Shown here: piece after piece, positions 58,082 to 64,000 of the stretch | Position numbering within the stretch: the first letter of the stretch is position 1 | Layout: each line of letters begins with the position of its first letter | Assembly: GCA_943192975.1 (NCBI GenBank) | Contig: CALPCJ010000013.1 | Coordinates: 29,604-93,603 of the forward strand | Direction of reading: 5' to 3' | Length of the DNA stretch: 64,000 nucleotides | Origin: Senimuribacter intestinalis | GTDB taxonomy: Bacteria; Bacillota; Clostridia; Peptostreptococcales; Anaerovoracaceae | Position numbers and translations under genes: made by a program | Notes under the pieces: model-generated | Told to the model about the DNA's origin: nothing | The model's input: only the letters and a program-made list of their open reading frames with translations | Database searches by the model: none

Positions 58082-59347
58082 TTAGTCTTCGATACGGAAT
58101 ATATTGGCGCCCAGTCCTCTGAACTTGTCAGTAAACTTTTCGTATCCACGCTCAATATGATAAATCTCTGAAATCTCTGTCGTTCCCTGGGCCACAAGTC
58201 CTGCCAGAACCAGCGCTGCACCGCCGCGCAAATCCGTTGCGATTACTTGTGCACCCTCCAGCTGCTTTGCCCCCTGAATCATGGCACGGTTACCGTCAGT
58301 CTTGATGTTAGCGCCCATTCGATTCAGTTCCGCAACGTGCATAAATCGATTCTCAAAGACAGTTTCAATTACCGTGCTGGCACCGTTTACCGTAGTCAAA
58401 AATGCCATAAATGGCGACTGAATATCCGTAGGGAATCCTGGATAAGGCAGGGTCTTCAAATCCGTTGCAACCAAATCAGGATTATCCGCAATAACGTACA
58501 TGCCCTCATCTCCCATTTCTACAGTGACACCGCACTCACGAAGCTTTGCGGTAATCGGCTTTACATGGTCAGGTACCACATTCTTAATCAGAATCTGTCC
58601 ATGAGTGATAGCTGCAGCCAGCATAAAAGTTCCCGTTTCGATTCTATCCGGAATGACTGTATGCTGCGCGCCGTGGAGGCTTTCAACCCCCTCAATCTTG
58701 ATAGTATCAGTTCCTGCACCCTTAATCTTTGCGCCCATCTTGTTGAGGAAGTTTGCCTGATCGACAATCTCCGGTTCTTCTGCCGCATTTTCAATATAAG
58801 TGGTGCCTTTGGCAAGAACTGCAGCAGACATAATATTCTCTGTAGCGCCTACACTTGGAAAGTCCAGATAAATGCTGTTTCCCACAAGCCCCTGTGGACC
58901 TGCAATTGCTTCCACGTAATTATCCTTTACGATAATCTCCGCACCGAGTGCCTCAAATCCTTTCAGGTGCAAATCAATAGGTCTTGCCCCAATGCTGCAA
59001 CCTCCCGGCATATGCACCTTGGCTCTTCCCACTCTTGCAAGAAGCGGACCCATAACGAGAAAAGACGCCCGCATTTTGCTGACTAAGTCAAACTCTGCTT
59101 CACACTTTAAAATTTTCTCTGTATTTATCTCAATAATGGATTCTTCCAGTTCGTTTATCTCTGAACCCAGGGAACGCAAAATATCCTTCATCACATCTAC
59201 ATCTCGAAGTGCCGGTACGTCCCGGATTATACATTTTTCTTCTGCCAAAATAGCAGATGCCATCAGCGGCAGCACTGCATTTTTTGCTCCGCTGATTACT
59301 ACTTCTCCATTTAATGGCTCGCTCTTCTGAACTAAAAATTTCGCCAC
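58082..59347 (-). CDS. murA: UDP-N-acetylglucosamine 1-carboxyvinyltransferase
   Basis: 421 residues from GTG 59347 (GGAGG six bases upstream). First committed step of peptidoglycan synthesis. K22 in ISGAKNAVLPLMA, catalytic Cys117 in HMPGGCSIGARPIDLHLKGF (fosfomycin-sensitive type), and the C-terminal GGAALVLAGLVAQGTT loop. Own promoter. Confidence 0.97.
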   Translation of the reverse strand: MAKFLVQKSEPLNGEVVISGAKNAVLPLMASAILAEEKCIIRDVPALRDVDVMKDILRSLGSEINELEESIIEINTEKILKCEAEFDLVSKMRASFLVMGPLLARVGRAKVHMPGGCSIGARPIDLHLKGFEALGAEIIVKDNYVEAIAGPQGLVGNSIYLDFPSVGATENIMSAAVLAKGTTYIENAAEEPEIVDQANFLNKMGAKIKGAGTDTIKIEGVESLHGAQHTVIPDRIETGTFMLAAAITHGQILIKNVVPDHVKPITAKLRECGVTVEMGDEGMYVIADNPDLVATDLKTLPYPGFPTDIQSPFMAFLTTVNGASTVIETVFENRFMHVAELNRMGANIKTDGNRAMIQGAKQLEGAQVIATDLRGGAALVLAGLVAQGTTEISEIYHIERGYEKFTDKFRGLGANIFRIED

Positions 59348-59428
59348 ATCTATCCTCCACAAATTGTTATTAGCACTTCCCTTAACCTGCGAGGTTATTT
59401 TCTCCCGCAATCAAAGGTATATACTATT

Positions 59429-59457
59429 AGTATACTAATGATTCCCCTTTTTTTCAA
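59429..59457 (-). promoter_or_regulatory. murA promoter
   Basis: Minus-strand TTGAAA (59452-59457), 17-bp spacer, TATACT (59429-59434). Confidence 0.7.
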
Positions 59458-59477
59458 CTAAAGATGAAAAAAATGAA

Positions 59478-59503
59478 AAAAAAGTCTGCCGAAGCAGACT
59501 TTT
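59478..59503 (-). terminator. terminator after abrB
   Basis: AAAAGTCTGC (to 59489) and GCAGACTTTT (59494-59503) with a CGAA tetraloop. A long T run follows on the minus strand. Confidence 0.9.
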
Positions 59504-59526
59504 AGCAGATGTTCTATTCCATGCAG

Positions 59527-59769
59527 CTACATTTTTTTCATTTCTGCAATGCAGTCAACACACACAGTCTTACCGTGAACTAATCTGACATCTCCCACTT
59601 CTCCGCAGAAAATACAAGATGGCTCATATTTCTTCAACATGATATACTGACCATCAACGAAAATTTCCAGAGAATCCTCTGTCTTAATATTTAAATTTCT
59701 TCTCAATTCTACCGGAATCACGACTCTGCCGAGTGCGTCTACCGGTCTTACAATCCCTGTTGCTTTCAT
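59527..59769 (-). CDS. abrB: AbrB/SpoVT-family transition regulator with zinc ribbon
   Basis: 80 residues. Swapped-hairpin DNA-binding domain VRPVDALGRVVIPVELRRNL (residues 7-27), then a C-terminal C52-x2-C55 ... C70-x2-C73 zinc ribbon, a form common in Clostridia. Represses post-exponential genes. AAGGAG upstream. Cotranscribed with the small membrane protein 23 bp upstream. Confidence 0.92.
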   Translation of the reverse strand: MKATGIVRPVDALGRVVIPVELRRNLNIKTEDSLEIFVDGQYIMLKKYEPSCIFCGEVGDVRLVHGKTVCVDCIAEMKKM

Positions 59770-59792
59770 AAAAACTCCTTTCCGTCTTGCAT

Positions 59793-60146
59793 TTACTTAC
59801 TTTTTTTATTATTGCTATTCTCCTCGCCGTCTTCTTTCCTAAAAATCGCAGCAAGAGAACCAAAAGCCTTCACAATATTGGATACAGCACCTACCAGATT
59901 CTGCTGACCTTTCACTGCTTTTGAAATATCAGCGACAGCAGATTGGACGTCTCCAACCATCTCATCCAGCTGCTCTGCCTTATCCGCAGCAATACCGGAG
60001 ATTACTGAGGCATCTCTCAAAATCTTATTGGTTTCCTTGATTGTCTTCACTAGATTCTTTGCAATAATAATCAAATATATCACCAGTACAATCAAAGCTG
60101 CAAAAAGCAGATAAACCAGCGTAGCTTTAATGTCAATTGTTACCAT
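59793..60146 (-). CDS. small membrane protein, DUF948-like
   Basis: 117 residues. One N-terminal membrane helix (about 8-30), then an Ala/Val/Asp-rich helical region (residues 40-100) that could form a coiled coil, and a charged Asn/Lys tail. Resembles DUF948 general-stress-type proteins, but the match is by layout only. AAGGAGG before the ATG and its own promoter. Confidence 0.6.
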   Translation of the reverse strand: MVTIDIKATLVYLLFAALIVLVIYLIIIAKNLVKTIKETNKILRDASVISGIAADKAEQLDEMVGDVQSAVADISKAVKGQQNLVGAVSNIVKAFGSLAAIFRKEDGEENSNNKKSK

Positions 60147-60175
60147 AGTAAACCTCCTTATCCCGACTATGGATT

Positions 60176-60204
60176 ATTATACCGTTTTTTCCATAAAATA
60201 GCAA
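60176..60204 (-). promoter_or_regulatory. promoter of the DUF948-like/abrB unit
   Basis: Minus-strand TTGCTA (60199-60204), 17-bp spacer, TATAAT (60176-60181), between the trmN6 stop and the next start. Confidence 0.75.
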
Positions 60205-60212
60205 CCTATTTC

Positions 60213-60947
60213 TTATTTTTTCTCATATATTTTTAATATTTCCTCCGAATAGCTGCCATCTGCACAATGCACATACATGGGGTCTAGTAGTCGCAGCTCC
60301 TTGTTTCCGTTTTTTATGCAATGTACCAGCATGATGTTAGGTTTTTCCAAAGGTCTCCCGCTAACAAAGCGCATTTCCTTCGGCTCCAGTCCATGCCTTC
60401 TGCAGCTTTCACAAATATCCACAAGCCGCCCTGGTCTATGCACCATATAGAAATCCCCTTTATCCTTCAAAAGCGCCGCAGCAGTTTTTACAAAATCATC
60501 CAAAGAGGCTGTCGTCTCATGGCGAGCGATTGCCTTTGCACGATTGCTGCTTTCAATACCGCAGCTTCCCTGGGTGTAGGGCGGATTCGTTGTCACCACA
60601 TCATAAGTCCCACACTGAGATTTGTCAAAATTCTTGACATCCTGATGAAAAAACTCCAGCCGCTGCTCCAAACTATTGTGCCGCCTGTTTTTCTCTGCCA
60701 GAGCCCATGAGCTTTCTTGAACTTCCATACCAGCAATATATGCAGCCTGCGTTTTATGACTGAGAATCAGCGGAACAATACCCGTTCCCGTACCCAAATC
60801 CATAATTCTGCACGCCTGCTTCCGCCGCATCGCGCCACTGGCAGCAAAATCCGCAAGAAGCACTGCGTCTACACCGTAACAAAACTCTTCAGGATTTTGA
60901 AAAATCTCTAATTCTCCAAAACCTGTTCTATCCATCCGAAGTCCCAT
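60213..60947 (-). CDS. trmN6: tRNA1(Val) adenine-37 N6-methyltransferase-like (TrmN6/YabB)
   Basis: 244 residues. SAM-binding MDLGTGTGIVPLILS and the N6-adenine motif TTNPPYTQGS are diagnostic; the N-terminal FGELEIFQNPEEFCYGVDAV is typical of YabB. Modifies the anticodon loop of tRNA. AAGGAG upstream. Follows ricT by 3 bp, as in Bacillus. Confidence 0.9.
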   Translation of the reverse strand: MGLRMDRTGFGELEIFQNPEEFCYGVDAVLLADFAASGAMRRKQACRIMDLGTGTGIVPLILSHKTQAAYIAGMEVQESSWALAEKNRRHNSLEQRLEFFHQDVKNFDKSQCGTYDVVTTNPPYTQGSCGIESSNRAKAIARHETTASLDDFVKTAAALLKDKGDFYMVHRPGRLVDICESCRRHGLEPKEMRFVSGRPLEKPNIMLVHCIKNGNKELRLLDPMYVHCADGSYSEEILKIYEKK

Positions 60948-60950
60948 GAA

Positions 60951-61877
60951 CTACTCCTTAATTAAAGCTTTCAGTTCATCAATGTACTCAGCGTCAACGT
61001 CCTCCAAAATATTATTGTTCTGGGAACCACCATGTTTCTTGTGACCTAGTCTCCTAATTTCATCTTTTTTATAGGTAAAGATTTCAGTGCCCAGTTTTTC
61101 ACCACCATCGTCATCTTTTTCACCTGTATAGAGCCTAACCCGCACTTTGCTCTCCAAAATATTGGTATCCACAACCTTTCCCATGCCGTCGCGAGTCTTC
61201 ACTTTCTCTCCGTTATCAGGAAGTCCTTTTCGAAGTTCCATATAGACATCATTTTCATACTTCAGGCAGCACATTAGACGTCCACAAATGCCGGAAATCT
61301 TCGTCGGATTCAGAGAAAGATTCTGTACTTTCGCCATTTTAATAGACACCGGTTCAAAATCAGAAAGCCATGTATTGCAGCACAGACTTTTCCCGCAAGA
61401 ACCAATACCTCCCAGCATTTTAGCCTCATCGCGCACGCCAATCTGACGCAGCTCGATACGCATTTTGAACACACCTGCCAGATCCTTTACCAGTTCTCTG
61501 AAGTCTACTCTGCCATCGGCAGTAAAGTAAAAGATAATTTTATTGTTATCAAAGGTATATTCCACATCGATCAGCTTCATTTCCAGATGGTGCTTGTCGA
61601 TTTTGTCCTGACAGAGTTTCAGTGCCTTAGCTTTCTTTCGCTCGTTTTCCTCGTGGCGCTTGATATCCTCTTCTCCTGCAATTCGAATGATTTTCTTTAG
61701 TGGCTGTACCACTTCTTCTTCCTTGATTTCTGTAATGTCCATAGTGACTGTACCGAACTCCAGTCCTCTGGCAGTCTCCACGATGACAGAATCGCCCAGA
61801 CCAACTTCCAAATTGTCCGGATCAAAATAATATACTTTGCCGGCATTTTTAAATCTAACTCCAGCTACTTTTATCAT
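60951..61877 (-). CDS. ricT: RicT (PSP1-domain, YaaT) regulatory iron-sulfur protein
   Basis: 308 residues from ATG 61877 (GGAGGG upstream). PSP1 domain with the conserved cysteine sets GSCGKSLCCNTWL and CGRLMCCLKYEN. In B. subtilis RicA/F/T form an iron-sulfur complex affecting RNase Y cleavage, biofilm and sporulation. Tail (270-308) rich in Lys/Gly/Asn. Lies 4 bp after holB. Confidence 0.93.
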   Translation of the reverse strand: MIKVAGVRFKNAGKVYYFDPDNLEVGLGDSVIVETARGLEFGTVTMDITEIKEEEVVQPLKKIIRIAGEEDIKRHEENERKKAKALKLCQDKIDKHHLEMKLIDVEYTFDNNKIIFYFTADGRVDFRELVKDLAGVFKMRIELRQIGVRDEAKMLGGIGSCGKSLCCNTWLSDFEPVSIKMAKVQNLSLNPTKISGICGRLMCCLKYENDVYMELRKGLPDNGEKVKTRDGMGKVVDTNILESKVRVRLYTGEKDDDGGEKLGTEIFTYKKDEIRRLGHKKHGGSQNNNILEDVDAEYIDELKALIKE

Positions 61878-61881
61878 AGTC

Positions 61882-62691
61882 TTACCCTCCAAGCTTCAAT
61901 ATCAGATTTCTGATTGCATATTTGTAATTTACATTGGCAAGCAAATCCCGCCTTGCCTCTTCTATATATTTAATGTTCGCAATTAGCTTTTCTTTTCTCA
62001 CCGCCTGCGGGCCGTCCGCCGTTAAATATCTGCGATAAAGCCGTTCCAGCCCATCCAGAAGCTGAAACGCCTCTTTTCGGTCTTTGACAATCTTTCCAAG
62101 ACGATCCTTTATGTCACAAAAGTATGCCCCCGCAAAAATCATTTCCATGATTTCCTCTGCACCGGAAAGATTAGAATTCTCATTGCTATTTATAAAATTC
62201 CCCAGCCTGTAGATTATGCACCTTGATGTAATAGTCTGCAGCAGGTTCTCTGTATTCTCAGACAAAAGCACAATTACGGTTCCGTCATTAGGCTCTTCCA
62301 GCGTCTTTAGAAGCCTATTCTGTGCCCGCACTGTCATCGTATCTGCATCTTCAATTATTGCTATATTTCTCATCCCACCGGACGGTTTATTTTTAAGTTT
62401 TTCCTGCAATGCCGAAATAGCGGCATCCTTTACAGAAAAATCATCCGCCTGTGCTGCATATAAGTCCTCATAATTATCATGGTCAATTTTCCGGCAAACT
62501 ACACATTGATCGCAGCCAAATCCTGGCTCTAAAGAACACAAAATTGCCTTTACAAAATCCTTGGCAAATTTCCGCTTATCAACACAGCTGTCGCCCTCTA
62601 TGATATAGGCGTGGGACACATTCCCGCAGGAAATCGCCCTGCTGATTCTCTCTGGCAGCCTTCCGAACTCCTTATACTCTCTTAATGACAT
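61882..62691 (-). CDS. holB: DNA polymerase III delta' subunit
   Basis: 269 residues. Clamp-loader subunit. Zinc-module cysteines around GFGCDQCVVCRKIDH, AIIEDADTMTVRAQNRLLKT followed by LEEP (the SRC-like region with TSRCI after). The P-loop is degenerate (EGDSCVDKRK), as expected for delta'. Short C-terminal domain compared with E. coli, typical of Bacillota. Between tmk and ricT as in Bacillus. Confidence 0.93.
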   Translation of the reverse strand: MSLREYKEFGRLPERISRAISCGNVSHAYIIEGDSCVDKRKFAKDFVKAILCSLEPGFGCDQCVVCRKIDHDNYEDLYAAQADDFSVKDAAISALQEKLKNKPSGGMRNIAIIEDADTMTVRAQNRLLKTLEEPNDGTVIVLLSENTENLLQTITSRCIIYRLGNFINSNENSNLSGAEEIMEMIFAGAYFCDIKDRLGKIVKDRKEAFQLLDGLERLYRRYLTADGPQAVRKEKLIANIKYIEEARRDLLANVNYKYAIRNLILKLGG

Positions 62692-62696
62692 ATAAA

Positions 62697-63317
62697 CTAG
62701 CCTTCCAAAATTCTATCAAGATGCGAAAACATAATGTCGCGAATGGTTTCTTTATCTTTTCCCGCGTCAATCTCTACAAACCGGTCTGGATAAAATTTCG
62801 CAATCTCCTTATATCCCGCATACACTTTGTCGTGAAATTCCAACTTTTCCTGCTCCAGCCTGTCCTGACTGTCCTCTCTGATTCTGGACTTTCCAATTTC
62901 CGGCGAAAGTTCCATCAAAAAAGTTACATCGGGCATACACCCGTCAACAGCAAGTTCATTGATGACACGCACCACATCACCGAGATTTCTCCCATAGCCT
63001 TGATAAGCAATACTGGAATCGATAAAACGATCACAAATTACAATCCTTCCCGAATCTAACGCCGGTCTAATCAGCTGCTGCACGTGCTGTGCTCTTGCCG
63101 CCGCATAAAGAAGAGCTTCTGTCATATCACACATTTCCTGGTTTTCTTTATCAAGTATAATATTGCGGAGCTTCTCTCCGATGGCCGTTCCTCCAGGCTC
63201 CCTGGTAAATATGCATGGCAGAGCCCTTTCCTGACAATATACCTTTAAAAACTCTATTTGTGTCGACTTCCCGGAACCGTCCGGTCCCTCCAGCGTAATA
63301 AAAAGTCCTCGTTTCAT
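62697..63317 (-). CDS. tmk: thymidylate kinase
   Basis: 206 residues. P-loop LEGPDGSGKSTQIEF, the DRF motif CDRFIDSSIAYQGYGR and the lid region. Phosphorylates dTMP to dTDP. AGGAG upstream. Begins the conserved tmk-holB-ricT-trmN6 cluster behind a small membrane protein gene. Confidence 0.97.
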   Translation of the reverse strand: MKRGLFITLEGPDGSGKSTQIEFLKVYCQERALPCIFTREPGGTAIGEKLRNIILDKENQEMCDMTEALLYAAARAQHVQQLIRPALDSGRIVICDRFIDSSIAYQGYGRNLGDVVRVINELAVDGCMPDVTFLMELSPEIGKSRIREDSQDRLEQEKLEFHDKVYAGYKEIAKFYPDRFVEIDAGKDKETIRDIMFSHLDRILEG

Positions 63318-63326
63318 AACCTACTC

Positions 63327-63434
63327 CTAGTGCTTCTTAACTGCATCATCTACCATTTTCATAAAAAGAAGTGCAATTCCATAAGCTAACGGACAGCAAA
63401 GCAGAATACAGAATATAATTTTCAAAAATAACAT
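63327..63434 (-). CDS. 35-residue single-helix membrane protein upstream of tmk
   Basis: Start placed at ATG 63434 (AAAGGA ten bases upstream), because a TATACT -10 element (minus strand, near 63474) would lie inside any longer frame. The peptide is one hydrophobic helix (FLKIIFCILLCCPLAYGIAL, then LFMKM) with a basic tail (DDAVKKH). 9 bp before tmk. Small conserved-looking membrane peptide, function unknown. Confidence 0.6.
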   Translation of the reverse strand: MLFLKIIFCILLCCPLAYGIALLFMKMVDDAVKKH

Positions 63435-63612
63435 TGTCTGACCATCCTTTCTGTTCGCCCAAATATACAGAATAAGTATATCACAAATCTCCATTGAGAT
63501 AAAGGACTTTCCTGTTATCTGAGTAAAAAACTGTAAATTCAGCGATTCACGACCTTCCATTTGCCCTATCTTCACTACCCGCCTCCTGTCTTAAAGTTAG
63601 GCAAAATAAGAA

Positions 63613-63828
63613 TTGCAGAAACCTACCCTTTACTTCCGCAAAAAAAGGAAAATCCACATTCCCATACTCAGCCACCTGGATTTAAATAGGCATATATATT
63701 AAAAAAATGACAAAAATCCAATAATATATATCATTATCTATAGAATATGCACCCCCACTTTTCTAGTTTTAGACCTACAAAAATATCATTTTCCTTTTTT
63801 TGAACAGAAGTACAGCAAAATTCTGCAA
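63613..63828. repeat. MITE-like element with 41-bp terminal inverted repeats, copy 2
   Basis: The left end (63613-63653) runs TTGCAGAA, 18 nt, CAAAAAAAGGAAAAT. The right end (63788-63828) is ATTTTCCTTTTTTTG, 18 nt, TTCTGCAA. The ends are the same as in the element at 14185-14367, while the interiors differ. No gene inside. Confidence 0.6.
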
Positions 63829-63926
63829 AGCAAAAAATCGTTTCATGCTGCAGGTTACATTTATTAAAACCAGCACTACGCCCATACCTCAAGCCAAAAT
63901 CCCATACTCAACTTACCCGTTGTTGT

Positions 63927-63997
63927 CCCGTTTCAGACGTGTCCTTCGGACACTAAAAAAGCAAGCTACTTCGTAACTTGCTTTTTACTGAAACCGG
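63927..63997. terminator. structured terminator-like element at the window end
   Basis: Closing stem CCCGTTTCAG/CTGAAACCGG (63927-63936, 63988-63997, one mismatch) encloses two hairpins: GTGTCC/GGACAC (63939-63953) and AAAAAGCAAG/CTTGCTTTTT (63956-63986). The second has A/T runs suited to bidirectional termination. Its outer neighbour is outside the window. Confidence 0.65.
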
Positions 63998-64000
63998 CAA

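Noticed and set aside
1..64000. tRNA and rRNA genes
   Set aside because: No cloverleaf with a GGTTCGAATCC-type arm or rRNA-like stretch was found by eye on either strand.

Overview
The window reads as a chromosomal segment of a low-to-mid GC Bacillota, most likely class Clostridia. The evidence is clostridial/bacillar gene order (tmk-holB-ricT-trmN6-abrB; rpoB-rpoC; rpsL-rpsG-fusA-tuf), a class III fructose-bisphosphatase, spoIID (a sporulation gene), AGGAGG-type ribosome binding sites with frequent GTG/TTG starts, and strong sigma-A promoters. A superoxide reductase points to an anaerobe. A bile-salt-hydrolase-type enzyme suggests a gut habitat. A family-level guess (Anaerovoracaceae-like) would be speculation.

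Layout, left to right. 0-14 kb holds mostly minus-strand housekeeping and transport genes: a cut-off aldo/keto reductase, a zinc phospholipase C-like protein, an ABC-F ATPase with a degenerate second site, superoxide reductase (+), a heterodimeric ABC exporter, choloylglycine hydrolase, a shikimate-kinase-like enzyme, an XRE regulator (+) convergent with BrnQ, a split ThrE-type exporter and the PgeF/YfiH protein. 14-19.3 kb is a tight operon reading mtnA, two EamA permeases, scpA, scpB and a CpXC protein. 19.4-24 kb has a cold-shock gene behind a leader terminator, two paralogous secreted lytic transglycosylases, a PhzF protein and an ATP-grasp protein. 24-24.8 kb is gene-poor, with remnants of mobile DNA. 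24.8-29.6 kb is the str operon (rpsL-rpsG-fusA-tuf), with an unusual 456-bp rpsL-rpsG spacer holding a large palindrome and tiny ORFs.

29.8-44.1 kb is an accessory block separating the str operon from rpoBC, which are neighbours in most Bacillota. It contains three units. The first is a sigma-54-driven operon (YfcC-type carrier, URO-D-family protein, its own enhancer-binding activator, a CyuA-type cysteine desulfidase, a CDF metal exporter) with a textbook -24/-12 promoter and three upstream dyads. The second is an MFS / amidohydrolase / SSS-symporter operon divergent from a second XRE regulator of the same new-looking family as the one at 9.9 kb. The third is an AzgA-type nucleobase permease under a cobalamin riboswitch. 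A truncated and an intact copy of the same acetyltransferase gene flank the second and third units in direct orientation.

44.6-52.1 kb is rpoC-rpoB. 52.6-57 kb has a radical SAM protein, an ECF S component with an amidohydrolase, and fbp. 57-63.4 kb holds spoIID convergent with murA, then the abrB / TrmN6 / RicT / HolB / Tmk cluster. The window ends in repeats and a structured terminator.

The most interesting leads are the B12-riboswitch-controlled purine-type permease (a candidate importer of a cobamide lower-ligand base or a related purine), the self-contained sigma-54 operon, the paralogous XRE regulators of identical length, and several families of inverted-repeat intergenic elements. 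No tRNA, rRNA or CRISPR array was seen.
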